Below, piece after piece: positions 56,369 to 64,000 of a stretch of DNA of 64,000 nt (the first letter of the stretch is position 1; the number at the start of each line of letters is the position of its first letter). The notes below the pieces were generated by a model. It searched no databases. It saw nothing but the letters and a program-made list of their open reading frames with translations, and was not told where the DNA came from. Position numbers and translations under genes: made by a program. Origin of the DNA: Sphingobacterium sp. CZ-UAM (GTDB lineage: Bacteria > Bacteroidota > Bacteroidia > Sphingobacteriales > Sphingobacteriaceae). Location: assembly GCF_002000245.1 (NCBI RefSeq), contig NZ_MTCM01000001.1, forward strand, positions 1,426,001-1,490,000, in the 5' to 3' direction.

Positions 56369-56779
56369 CTATACCAAAGTAGCGTGTAGCGTTTTTTCAA
56401 AGCTAAAAGCTTTACTGACGGGACAATTTTCTTTTGCTTTCTGAGCAAGCGCCTGAAATTCCGATTCCTCAATAGCAGGTACTTTCGCGGATAGTTCCAG
56501 CTCAGAGCGCACGATGGCACCATTTTCAAATACAATGGTCGATACCGTTTTGAGTTCATCGGGAACAAAACCAGCTTCGGTTAAAAATGCACTCAGCTGC
56601 ATCGTAAAACATCCGGCATGGGCTGCGGCCAATAGCTCTTCCGGGTTGGTGCCAATACCATTCTCAAACCGTGTTGAAAACGAATATTGTGCCTGATCCA
56701 ATACCGTACTATCTGTAGTCAGATTTCCCTTACCTTCTTTTAAACTCCCATTCCATTGGGCTGTTGCTTTTCTTCTCAT
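56369..56779 (-). CDS. OsmC-family peroxiredoxin
   Basis: The 136-residue protein has the OsmC pattern with C57 in [13 protein letters not shown] and C119 in [10 protein letters not shown], the peroxidatic and resolving cysteines. [12 protein letters not shown] is characteristic of the OsmC subgroup itself. It should detoxify organic hydroperoxides. It differs from the other OsmC-family gene at 45281-45682 in its N-terminus ([20 protein letters not shown]). It is a single gene closed by a hairpin terminator and divergent from a small lipoprotein gene. Confidence 0.93.
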   Translation of the reverse strand: MRRKATAQWNGSLKEGKGNLTTDSTVLDQAQYSFSTRFENGIGTNPEELLAAAHAGCFTMQLSAFLTEAGFVPDELKTVSTIVFENGAIVRSELELSAKVPAIEESEFQALAQKAKENCPVSKAFSFEKTLHATLV

Positions 56780-56981
56780 GATTATTTCTTTGTTGTTATA
56801 TTTTATTATACTTCAATACCAGCTTTATTCTCAAAATTTTGTTGAAAATAATACGCTAGATCCATTTAAGAACGATCTATATATACAACAAACCTGCCTA
56901 TAAAAAGTTGTATTTAATTGTATAAAATCATGTCGCACTTCCTAGGAAAGTCTCGTTATTTAATACAATAAAACTAAACTC

Positions 56982-57230
56982 ATGAATAAATTAGCGTATC
57001 TCCTCGTCTTAGTAGCATTCACTTCCTGTAAAACCCGTCAGAACACGCAACAGGCTTTAATTCAAGATTGTCCCGAAGAAAAAATTGTCAATAAGATCCC
57101 CGGACCACCCGTAAAAGGAGAATCTGAGAAAATCTACTATATCTATCAGGGCAAAAAAGTATCACCTAAACAATTCGATCAGGAATGGCTTGAAAAAAAT
57201 TGTGAGATTAAGGAGACAGTCGTCTACTAA
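56982..57230 (+). CDS. Small lipoprotein (82 aa)
   Basis: The protein has a signal peptide with lipobox LVAFTSC (C16) and a short mature part of about 66 residues rich in Lys, Pro and Glu. KIYYIYQGKKVSPKQFDQEW resembles segments of TonB-system-related or carboxypeptidase-linked proteins, where a residue after KIYYI is processed, but no function can be named. It precedes an MFS gene that has its own promoter. Confidence 0.75.
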   Translation: MNKLAYLLVLVAFTSCKTRQNTQQALIQDCPEEKIVNKIPGPPVKGESEKIYYIYQGKKVSPKQFDQEWLEKNCEIKETVVY

Positions 57231-57259
57231 TTTTATTTCTAAAAACAAGCCTAAACACT

Positions 57260-57267
57260 TACTTTTG
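57260..57267 (+). promoter_or_regulatory. Bacteroidota -7 promoter element of the MFS gene
   Basis: TACTTTTG matches TAnnTTTG, 16 bases before the ATG at 57284. Confidence 0.6.
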
Positions 57268-57283
57268 CCTAAAATTTTTTAAA

Positions 57284-58468
57284 ATGACAGTTTCTCTTCG
57301 GGAGGTCAATAAAAAGATTTTAGGCTATGTTTCTTTAACTTTCCTTGGTTATTTCACGATAGGCTTATCACTTGCGACCTTACCCATTTTTATTCATCAA
57401 ATTTTAGGGTTCAATACAATTATCGCCGGATTGGTCATCAGCGTCCAATATATTGCGACCTTTTTACTTCGGGGTTATGCCGGAAAAATCGTGGATACCA
57501 AAGGCCCCAAGGTATCTGTCCTGCGCAGTATGCTCTTTTTTGCACTTTCGGGAATCTTACTCTTATTCGTCTTTTTATTCAAATCACAACCTTTCATCAG
57601 TCTGGGTTTATTGCTGATCACCAGATTATTTACCGGAATTGCTGAGGGTCTGGTTGGTGCCAGCCCGATCAACTGGGCATTATTGGAACTCGGCGATGAA
57701 CACGCTGCCAAGGCGATCTCCTTTAACGGCATTGCGAGTTATGGTGCACTTGCCCTCGGAGCGCCACTGGGGGTATTGATGGTCCACCACATCAACTATG
57801 AATCATTAGGACTGCTCACCTGTGCGATTGGTATACTGGGCTATCTTTACAGCAGATCAAAAACACCCTTTCGGGTCATCGCAAAGAAGACAAGCGCCGT
57901 GAGTTTCAAGCGTGTGCTTTTGACTGTCGCTCCATTTGGGACCTGTCTAGCGCTGGGCGGTCTTGGTTTTGGGAGCATATCTACTTTTATGACGCTATAT
58001 TATGAGTATTTTAACTGGCAGAATGGTGCTGCCTGCTTAACTATTTTTGGTATTTTCTTTATCCTAACACGACTTGTATTCAATAAGGTTATTGATCAAT
58101 ATGGAGGTCTGAAAGTCGCCCTGGTCAGTCTTTTTGTAGAATCATTAGGTTTATTGGTTATCGCTATGGCCCTCCATCCCCTTTGGACACTTGTTGGCGC
58201 AGCATTGACTGGTCTCGGATTTTCGCTCGTTTTTCCTGCCCTGGGTGTGGAAGCGATCAAAAAGGTCGACCAAAGTCAGCAAGGATCGGCATTAGCTGCG
58301 TATGGTTTGTTTATTGATATTTCTCTCGGAATTACAGGTCCCCTTATCGGCTTTGTAGCAAACAATGTCGGCATGACGAGTATCTATCCTTTCAGTGCCA
58401 TTATAGTGTGCATAGGTTTCTCAATTGTGGGCAATTTAATATATAACCAGAGACCGAAGCTTGCCTGA
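57284..58468 (+). CDS. MFS transporter, YfcJ/YhhS-like
   Basis: The 394-residue protein has 12 predicted membrane helices. RGYAGKIVDTKGPKVSVLRS holds the MFS loop 2-3 signature. TRLFTGIAEGLVGASPINWA and GFSLVFPALGVEAIKKV are typical of the YfcJ/YhhS group of small exporters of the drug:proton or arabinose-efflux kind. Substrate unknown. It is monocistronic with its own promoter and a strong terminator. Confidence 0.9.
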   Translation: MTVSLREVNKKILGYVSLTFLGYFTIGLSLATLPIFIHQILGFNTIIAGLVISVQYIATFLLRGYAGKIVDTKGPKVSVLRSMLFFALSGILLLFVFLFKSQPFISLGLLLITRLFTGIAEGLVGASPINWALLELGDEHAAKAISFNGIASYGALALGAPLGVLMVHHINYESLGLLTCAIGILGYLYSRSKTPFRVIAKKTSAVSFKRVLLTVAPFGTCLALGGLGFGSISTFMTLYYEYFNWQNGAACLTIFGIFFILTRLVFNKVIDQYGGLKVALVSLFVESLGLLVIAMALHPLWTLVGAALTGLGFSLVFPALGVEAIKKVDQSQQGSALAAYGLFIDISLGITGPLIGFVANNVGMTSIYPFSAIIVCIGFSIVGNLIYNQRPKLA

Positions 58469-58543
58469 CCCGAGCCTCCCCCAGCTGTACATGTTATATT
58501 TTCAAAAAAGATAGCGATAGGTGAATAAGAATGATAGAAGACG

Positions 58544-58576
58544 AAAAAAGGCTAACTAGAAAAGTTAGCCTTTTTT
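58544..58576. terminator. Bidirectional terminator between MFS gene and fabV
   Basis: Perfect 14-bp arms (AAAAAAGGCTAACT at 58544-58557 and its complement at 58563-58576) enclose loop AGAAA. A and T runs on both sides serve both convergent genes. Confidence 0.94.
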
Positions 58577-58598
58577 ATATCACGTGTATTACCTTATA

Positions 58599-59801
58599 TT
58601 AGCCTTCAATGCTCGGTACAGCAACAACCTCGTTGGTGTCAGCGTTGTAATCTATACCATCAAAGTTAAAACCAAATAAATTGAAAAACTCATTACGGTA
58701 ACCTTCGATATCAGAGATTTCAGCTAAATTCTCTGTATTTGCTTTTTCCCACAATGCGGCGACCTCTGCCTGTACATCTTCCCGCATCTCAAGGTCGTCA
58801 ACACGGATTCTGCCCTTATCATCAAGCAATACTTTGCCATCAGCAGTATAGAGACGTTCCGCAAACAAACGTTGCATCTGTTCGATTGTACCTTCATGAA
58901 TTCCTTTTTCTTTCATGACCTTGTATAATAAGGAAATATACAAAGGCACAACTGGGATTGCTGAACTGGATTGTGTTACTAATGCTTTGTTAACTGAAAC
59001 GTAAGCTACACCATGCAAATCACTTAAAATCGCATTGATTGCCGGTACGGTACCTTCCAAATCGTCTTTCGCACGGCCAATCGTTCCATTGCGGTAGATT
59101 GGATAAGTCAATTCTGGGCCAATATAGGAATAGGCTACAGTCTTCGCGCCATCAGCCAAAACACCGGCGGCTTTCAGATCTTCGATCCAAAATTTCCAGT
59201 CTTCCCCACCCATTACAGCAACCGTGTTAGCAATATCTTCATTATTTTCTACAGGTTGGATCGTAATATCCGAAACAACACCTGTATGGAAATCTACCGT
59301 TTTATTGGTGAAAGGCTCCTGTATAGGTTTTAAAACAGAAGCATGTGCAACACCTGTCTTTGGATGTGTACGGCGTGGAGATGCCAAACTGTAAACCACT
59401 AAATCTACCTGTCCAAGATCCTTTTTGATCAAGTCAATAGTCTGTTTCTTTATATCATCCGAAAAGGCATCACCATTGATACTTTTGGCATATAGTCCGG
59501 CTTCATGGGCTTCTTTTTCAAAAGCTGCAGAATTGTACCAACCAGCGGTTCCCGGTTTACCCTCTGCCGCAGGTTTTTCAAAAAATACACCGATTGTAGC
59601 AGCTCCAGAACCAAACGCTGCAGAAATCCGGGACGCGATACCAAATCCTGTTGAAGCACCGATCACCAATACCTTCTTCGGACCATTCGCGATCTCACCT
59701 TTTGATTTCACGTATTCAATTTGATTTTTAATGTTTTGCGCAGCCCCTTGTGGATGCGAGGTTAAACAAATAAAACCTCTAGTTCTTGGTTGTATAATCA
59801 T
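58599..59801 (-). CDS. fabV: Trans-2-enoyl-ACP/CoA reductase FabV (NADH)
   Basis: FabV reduces the enoyl double bond in the last step of each fatty acid elongation cycle and is insensitive to triclosan. The 400-residue protein has the NAD-binding GASTGFGIASRISAAFG, VVYSLASPRRTHPKTG, and the catalytic region ELTYPIYRNGTIGRAKDDLE with the long Tyr-x8-Lys-type spacing that distinguishes FabV from FabI. The N-terminal IIQPRTRGFICLTSHPQGA is also diagnostic. Some members prefer crotonyl-CoA (TER). Confidence 0.96.
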   Translation of the reverse strand: MIIQPRTRGFICLTSHPQGAAQNIKNQIEYVKSKGEIANGPKKVLVIGASTGFGIASRISAAFGSGAATIGVFFEKPAAEGKPGTAGWYNSAAFEKEAHEAGLYAKSINGDAFSDDIKKQTIDLIKKDLGQVDLVVYSLASPRRTHPKTGVAHASVLKPIQEPFTNKTVDFHTGVVSDITIQPVENNEDIANTVAVMGGEDWKFWIEDLKAAGVLADGAKTVAYSYIGPELTYPIYRNGTIGRAKDDLEGTVPAINAILSDLHGVAYVSVNKALVTQSSSAIPVVPLYISLLYKVMKEKGIHEGTIEQMQRLFAERLYTADGKVLLDDKGRIRVDDLEMREDVQAEVAALWEKANTENLAEISDIEGYRNEFFNLFGFNFDGIDYNADTNEVVAVPSIEG

Positions 59802-59962
59802 CTTGATGAATTTTCTTACTACTTGTTTTATTGATTAGGCAAAATAAGGAATTTTAAATGAGAAAATCGCCATAAAAATCAATTACTTTTTGTTTCATTT
59901 CCGATTAAACGGCCATTTGCTTACTTTCACCGTATTAAATAAACCGCACATTTATTTTATTT

Positions 59963-60901
59963 ATGCCAGGTCAATTTACAATAAAAAACAATAAAAATAC
60001 GGCACTTTTTTTAGGAATAATTGCTGCATTATTTTTCGCAAGTACCTTTGTCCTAAACCGGGTTATGGCCGTTTCGGGCGGAAGCTGGCAGTGGACAGCG
60101 TCCCTACGTTTCCTCTGGATGCTTCCTATTCTGTTTGTTATCGTAGGCGTTAGAGGTAATTTATCCCCACTCTTTGAAGCCATCAAATCCAATCCACTCC
60201 AATGGGTATTATGGAGTACAATCGGTTTTGGGATATTCTATGCAAGCCTTACATTTGGTGCTAGTTTTGGCCCTTCCTGGCTCGTTGCCAGCACCTTTGA
60301 ATTTACCATCATCGCAGGTATGTTTATCGGGCCCTTGCTGGAAAAGAAAGAGAATCGAAGCGGAATTTCCAAAGCCTCACTCCTGTTCTCGATCATTATT
60401 TTTTTGGGAATTGTACTGATGCAGATTTCGGAAGCCCGTGCAACTTCCTTCACATCCATGTTGTTGGGAACCATCCCTGTCCTGATCGGAGCAATTGCCT
60501 ACCCCTTGGGGAACCGTAAAATGATGCAAATAGCAGGAAATAAGCTGGATGCCTTCCAACGAACTTTGGGGATGACCTTATGCAGTATGCCTTTTTGGAT
60601 TCTGCTCAGCATCTTCGGTTATATGGACAATGGATTTCCGACGGAGAGCCAGTTGTTACAGACCTTCATGGTAGCCATCTTTTCGGGGGTAATCGCTACA
60701 CTTCTATTCTTTACAGCAACAGATCTCGTCCGCACCGACCAGAAAGGGCTCGCAGCGGTGGAAGCAACACAGGCCATGGAGGTAATCTTTACACTTTTGG
60801 GTGAAATAATACTATTACAAGCTGCTCTTCCAAATAGTTACTCCTGTATGGGAATTGCCCTCGTCGTTATTGGTATGATACTCCATAGTCGTGCAAATTA
60901 A
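59963..60901 (+). CDS. DMT-superfamily transporter, multidrug resistance efflux type
   Basis: The 312-residue protein has about ten membrane helices in two halves, starting with FLGIIAALFFASTFVLNRVM and ending with SYSCMGIALVVIGMILHSRA. The FGPSWLVASTFEFTIIAGMF segment and VEATQAMEVIFTLLGEIIL resemble the EmrE-like/EamA family of Bacteroidota. It should export small molecules or drugs, substrate unknown. It is divergent from fabV across 161 bases and ends near a shared terminator. Confidence 0.87.
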   Translation: MPGQFTIKNNKNTALFLGIIAALFFASTFVLNRVMAVSGGSWQWTASLRFLWMLPILFVIVGVRGNLSPLFEAIKSNPLQWVLWSTIGFGIFYASLTFGASFGPSWLVASTFEFTIIAGMFIGPLLEKKENRSGISKASLLFSIIIFLGIVLMQISEARATSFTSMLLGTIPVLIGAIAYPLGNRKMMQIAGNKLDAFQRTLGMTLCSMPFWILLSIFGYMDNGFPTESQLLQTFMVAIFSGVIATLLFFTATDLVRTDQKGLAAVEATQAMEVIFTLLGEIILLQAALPNSYSCMGIALVVIGMILHSRAN

Positions 60902-61015
60902 GATCATGAAGTATAAGAGATCAATTTTCATTAGCCTGTGAAGGTTTGCTTAGATTTGCGGTAGGCTTATTCAGGAAAAATGATACGAATCCTATACAGC
61001 AAGACTGAAACCCTA

Positions 61016-61053
61016 AGGCAAAAAAGTCGTACCATATGTTATGATACGACTTT
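61016..61053. terminator. Terminator between DMT gene and S1/P1 nuclease gene
   Basis: AAAGTCGTA (61023-61031) pairs with TACGACTTT (61045-61053). On the minus strand it continues into a run of T residues, so it mainly ends the nuclease transcript. On the plus strand it may also stop the transporter gene. Confidence 0.8.
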
Positions 61054-61075
61054 ATTATATAATACTAAAAATAGC

Positions 61076-61870
61076 TTATCCAAAGATACGGTTCAACACC
61101 TTTGCCAAACGCAGACCACCTTTTAGCAGACATTGTTCCATAGTATCTTTATTTTGATAAACATAGGAATAAGATAGGTTCGCGTTATTAGCTACATCGG
61201 CATAAATCTTTTCGGCAAGCTGATTCGACTCATACAACCAGTTAGACAATTCACCTGCTGCCAATTGTTCGTTTTCCTTCTTACCATTAACGTCCAAGAC
61301 CGTTGCATATTCTGTATAACTATACTTCTCATTATCCACCAGGTCACTGTCCCATACGCGGTGAATATTCGATTTTTTCCCAAACCAGCTCACTTCTATT
61401 TTATTACCACCCTGATCTTCCGCACGGCTGACATGCATAGGTTGATGCGCGTCCCCCAAGATATGGATCAAGAAATAAAGATTCTGTTTCTGTTGATCCA
61501 GTGAAATATTTTTATCTGCAAAAGACTGCTCGATACGGATTGCTGTTTTGTATAAATTTTCATCATCCGAATTTTCAAGTCCCTGTTGAAATTCAGCCCA
61601 AGGGAGATTTGAATTTAAATTTATAAAATGGGAATTACCTAACTTCTTAAATTCCGGATTAGGATCCGATTTGATAAAGTCTCCCCAGTTTGCCCAATAT
61701 GCCAACTTTTGCTTTCCAATGATTTTTCCAATATTCTTTTTCGCTTTCTTGTTCAAATGACGTTCAGCTATCTCCGCGACGACACGGTGCCCAATGGTAC
61801 CCCAGGCAAATACTGATGAAAGTTGAAAACACAAAGCCACAGCCAGCAAACCCTTAATCATTTTTTTCAT
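61076..61870 (-). CDS. S1/P1-type zinc nuclease
   Basis: S1/P1 nucleases are secreted three-zinc enzymes that cut single-stranded DNA and RNA and remove 3' phosphates. The 264-residue protein has a signal peptide ending ahead of W23. The mature N-terminal Trp in FAWGTIGHRVVAEIA is itself a zinc ligand in this family. H28 follows, then the WGDFIKSDP segment and FLIHILGDAHQPMHVS. It is 22 bases downstream of a DUF4268 gene. It may help recover phosphate and nucleosides from outside nucleic acids. Confidence 0.94.
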   Translation of the reverse strand: MKKMIKGLLAVALCFQLSSVFAWGTIGHRVVAEIAERHLNKKAKKNIGKIIGKQKLAYWANWGDFIKSDPNPEFKKLGNSHFINLNSNLPWAEFQQGLENSDDENLYKTAIRIEQSFADKNISLDQQKQNLYFLIHILGDAHQPMHVSRAEDQGGNKIEVSWFGKKSNIHRVWDSDLVDNEKYSYTEYATVLDVNGKKENEQLAAGELSNWLYESNQLAEKIYADVANNANLSYSYVYQNKDTMEQCLLKGGLRLAKVLNRIFG

Positions 61871-61892
61871 TGTTGTATCTATTTAATTATAA

Positions 61893-62354
61893 TTATTTAA
61901 AAATATCGAATGCATATTTTGCGGAAGACCAAAACTCGTCGAGGGCAATCATTCGCGGCTTAAAGAAAGCGATTAGCTCCCCCCACTCCGCTTCCTTAAA
62001 AATACTGTGGCCTACCAGGGTCTTGTAGATCTGACAGATCGGCTTGCCATACTCGTCGTACCCATCCATATCCCATTCCCATTCTTCCCCCAAAATATCA
62101 TGAAGCAGACCTTTATACTGCAGAAATTGCTCTGCCATCAGTGCACGGATCCCTGCATCTGTATGCGACCAGATGATCGCAATTTTTGCAGACTTCTTAT
62201 CGGCATCCATTTTGAAATACAGGTGTTTGATCCCTGTTTTATAGTTGACCCAATTTACCTTGTCGCCATCAGCAGATGAATGCAGGGACATGAATTGTCC
62301 AAACTTGGTCCAGAATAGCTGTTTTAACTGTTTTACCTCTTCTCTAGAATACAC
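61893..62354 (-). CDS. DUF4268 domain protein
   Basis: The 153-residue protein starts at a GTG. The sequence LFWTKFGQFMSLHSSADG followed by KVNWVNYKTGIKHLYFKMD is the pattern of DUF4268 proteins from Bacteroidota. These resemble a domain found with nuclease-like or restriction-related folds, although function is not established. It lacks a signal peptide and is cytosolic. It is followed after 22 bases by the S1/P1 nuclease gene and may be cotranscribed, though one product is secreted and the other is not. Confidence 0.85.
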   Translation of the reverse strand: MYSREEVKQLKQLFWTKFGQFMSLHSSADGDKVNWVNYKTGIKHLYFKMDADKKSAKIAIIWSHTDAGIRALMAEQFLQYKGLLHDILGEEWEWDMDGYDEYGKPICQIYKTLVGHSIFKEAEWGELIAFFKPRMIALDEFWSSAKYAFDIFK

Positions 62355-62454
62355 AGATACGATTTTTAAGTCAACAAAATTAAGAAAATAGCTCGGTATG
62401 CCTAAACCATATTGGTATTAAAATTGTTGTTTTATCAACAAACAAATTCAAAAG

Positions 62455-62991
62455 ATGAATATAGACAAGAAAAAATCGCTCTTATTGCTGGCCGCTGTGG
62501 CTTTGGGGACTGTAGCATACAATGCATTAAAACCGGTGATATCGCGCCCTGACGTAGTGGACCCTTTTGATTTAGATAAATACCTTGGAAAATGGTTTGA
62601 AATCGCCCGGCTGGACTTCCGTTGGGAAAGAGGACTCAGTCAGGTTTCAGCTGAATACAGTAAAAATAAAAATGGAACAATCCGTGTGAATAACCAAGGC
62701 TATTCAGAAGAGAAAGAACAATGGAAACAGTCTATCGGAAAAGCCAAATTTGTCAATGGTCCGCACGAAGGCGCGTTGAAAGTCTCCTTTTTCGGTCCGT
62801 TCTATAACGGTTATAATATTGTGAAAATAACCCCGGATTATAAATATGCCCTTATATTCGGAGACAATCTCAATTATATGTGGATTTTGGGTAGGGATAC
62901 AGCTATTCCCGAAAAGATCAAAAATGAGTTTTTAACCTATGCATTGCAATGCGGGTATGAAACAGGTAACCTTGTCTGGACAAAACATTAG
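62455..62991 (+). CDS. Bacterial lipocalin (Blc-like)
   Basis: The 178-residue protein has an N-terminal hydrophobic segment (LLLLAAVALGTVAYNAL) that may anchor or export it, without a lipobox. The lipocalin signature is DKYLGKWFEIARLDFRWERG at about 41-60. AEYSKNKNGTIRVNNQGY and the final YMWILGRDTAIPE also follow the Blc pattern. Such proteins bind fatty acids or lysophospholipids and aid membrane upkeep. Its last codons overlap the convergent small gene by four bases. Confidence 0.92.
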   Translation: MNIDKKKSLLLLAAVALGTVAYNALKPVISRPDVVDPFDLDKYLGKWFEIARLDFRWERGLSQVSAEYSKNKNGTIRVNNQGYSEEKEQWKQSIGKAKFVNGPHEGALKVSFFGPFYNGYNIVKITPDYKYALIFGDNLNYMWILGRDTAIPEKIKNEFLTYALQCGYETGNLVWTKH

Positions 62992-63293
62992 TCGAAAATA
63001 GGTGCCAGTACTTGATAATTGAGGGTGGGATCCTGCGCCAAAACATCAGCAATCTCCTGAAGATCCTGTTGATCAATGGCATTTTTGATCCCAGCATTGT
63101 ATAGATTCGCAAGAAATAATGCGGCATCACGCTTTTCAGCCAGCGTTAAGATAGAACTTCCAACATAGAAATTGAGGACAGATGTGGCATAATCGCCAAA
63201 TATACCAAAACCAAAATCGCCATTTTTCTGTAAGGAATAGCGCATCATTTTCTCAAAATCCGAACGTAAGGTATCTTTTGTAGTATCTTTCAT
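62988..63293 (-). CDS. Hypothetical protein (101 aa)
   Basis: I do not recognise a family. The protein is soluble and mainly helical, with a Gly- and Phe-rich central part (KNGDFGFGIFGDYATSVLNF) and an Ala-rich helix (EKRDAALFLANLYNAGIKNA). The composition is that of a real folded protein. It is on the same strand as the amt gene but separated from it by a terminator, and it converges on the lipocalin gene. Confidence 0.72.
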   Translation of the reverse strand: MKDTTKDTLRSDFEKMMRYSLQKNGDFGFGIFGDYATSVLNFYVGSSILTLAEKRDAALFLANLYNAGIKNAIDQQDLQEIADVLAQDPTLNYQVLAPIFD

Positions 63294-63339
63294 AGCATAA
63301 ACCCAAATATTCCAGTCTAATTAACCTTTGGCAAAGGTG

Positions 63340-63386
63340 CAAAAAAAATCCCAAACAATGCTGTAAGGAAAAGCATTGTTTGGGAT
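63340..63386 (-). terminator. Intrinsic terminator of the ammonium transporter gene
   Basis: Perfect 15-bp arms (63348-63362 and 63372-63386, core CCCAAACAATGCT) enclose loop GTAAGGAAA. On the minus strand eight T residues follow. Confidence 0.94.
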
Positions 63387-63407
63387 GATATTTACTGTAA
63401 TTTTGGA

Positions 63408-64000
63408 TTAAAGAGCTTCTGCGTGTTGAGAAACATCCAGACCAAGTTCCTCGTCTGTTTCCTCTACACGTAATGGAGAAATCAGATCCGTCACTTTTAA
63501 CAGTATCAAAGAGCCCACAAAGGCAAAGAAAGATACCGCAAACAGGGCAACCGTATGGACAAAAAATAACTTAGTTTCTCCAAAGAACAAGCCATTGTCA
63601 ACAACTAGCGGATTAACATTATGATGAGCAAATACACCGGTCAGTACCATACCGACCATACCGCCGACACCGTGACAAGGGAATACATCCAAGGTATCAT
63701 CGATACTTGTTTTACTTCTCAGGTACACAACAAGATTACTGATCAGTGCCGCAACCAAACCAATGATCATGGCGTGCGGAATACTTACAAAGCCCGCTGC
63801 CGGTGTGATCGCAACCAATCCCACTACCGCGCCGATACACGCACCCATTGCCGATGGCTTTTTGCCACGGATGATATCGACAAAAATCCAGGCCATGGCC
63901 GCCATGGCCGAAGCGGTCGTTGTCGTCGCAAATGCATACGCTGCCAGCGTATTGGCACCTCCGGCCGAACCCGCATTAAATCCAAACCACCCAAACCATA
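63408..64000 (-). CDS. amt: Ammonium transporter AmtB, partial
   Basis: The frame runs off the right edge, and only the C-terminal 197 codons are present. The visible part begins WFGWFGFNAGSAGGAN, continues through a membrane helix and KPSAMGACIGAVVGLVAITP, then DTLDVFPCHGVGGMVGMVLT with the conserved pore His. It ends with a short charged cytoplasmic tail. These are classic Amt/AmtB elements. Amt channels carry ammonium across the inner membrane and are usually controlled by a GlnK protein. That gene is not in view. Confidence 0.95.
   Translation of the reverse strand, partial: WFGWFGFNAGSAGGANTLAAYAFATTTTASAMAAMAWIFVDIIRGKKPSAMGACIGAVVGLVAITPAAGFVSIPHAMIIGLVAALISNLVVYLRSKTSIDDTLDVFPCHGVGGMVGMVLTGVFAHHNVNPLVVDNGLFFGETKLFFVHTVALFAVSFFAFVGSLILLKVTDLISPLRVEETDEELGLDVSQHAEAL

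Overview
The window looks like a chromosomal segment of a Bacteroidota bacterium, most likely a Sphingobacteriaceae member such as Sphingobacterium. This rests on a TonB-dependent receptor with a CarboxypepD_reg-like N-terminus, many lipoproteins, LytTR and TPR-type regulators, a sigma factor paired with an outer-membrane-barrel protein, promoters of the Bacteroidota TAnnTTTG type, and lysS, gyrA and fabV of the Bacteroidota style. No phage, insertion sequence, plasmid or CRISPR locus is visible. The base composition is even and moderately AT-rich. Both ends cut a gene: imuB on the left and an ammonium transporter on the right.

Layout. 1-1600: imuA-imuB mutagenesis cassette under a promoter that contains a perfect inverted repeat. 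1.7-8.8 kb: regulators (LytTR regulator with TPR histidine kinase, NarL-type regulator, soluble PAS kinase) around lgt. 9.0-16.1 kb: a candidate phytate locus (TonB receptor, beta-helix lipoprotein, beta-propeller phytase) next to a membrane-tethered TPR/LuxR-type regulator. 16.6-19.4 kb: arginase and ornithine aminotransferase, divergent from an Lrp-type regulator. 19.5-22.4 kb: small genes, an NAD(P)-binding protein and an alkaline phosphatase. 22.4-22.7 kb: three identical tRNA-Thr genes. 23-30.6 kb: clpB, a thioredoxin-like protein, purN, a Cys-rich peptide, an MFS permease, a DUF4442 protein, and a lipoprotein/SCO/cytochrome c set. 30.8-37.1 kb: TetR plus tripartite RND efflux operon. 37.3-47.7 kb: HAD phosphatase, sigma factor with its IM-anchored barrel partner, lysS, patatin, SpmA/B-like protein, mgsA, OsmC, coaA, mscS. 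47.9-55 kb: copper ATPase, gyrA and two TPR genes. 55.0-55.6 kb: an array of about twenty 21-bp units, then a 19-bp-arm hairpin. 55.7-64 kb: FKBP isomerase, OsmC, MFS, fabV, DMT exporter, S1/P1 nuclease, DUF4268, lipocalin and amt.

How the parts relate. Phosphorus scavenging is a theme: phytase, an alkaline phosphatase and an S1/P1 nuclease are all exported hydrolases that release phosphate or nucleotides. Copper handling appears as a SCO protein, a cytochrome c and a CopA-type ATPase. Most gene ends have clear intrinsic terminators, several of them bidirectional.

The strongest unexplained structure is the 21-bp-period array at 55032-55461. Its units are small palindromes, the phase is kept to two helical turns, and both DNA strands stay open in one frame. 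Other points worth testing are the imuA operator, the phytate locus with its tethered regulator and 16-bp palindrome, predicted leaderless genes, and an inner-membrane-anchored protein ending in an outer-membrane barrel beside a sigma factor.
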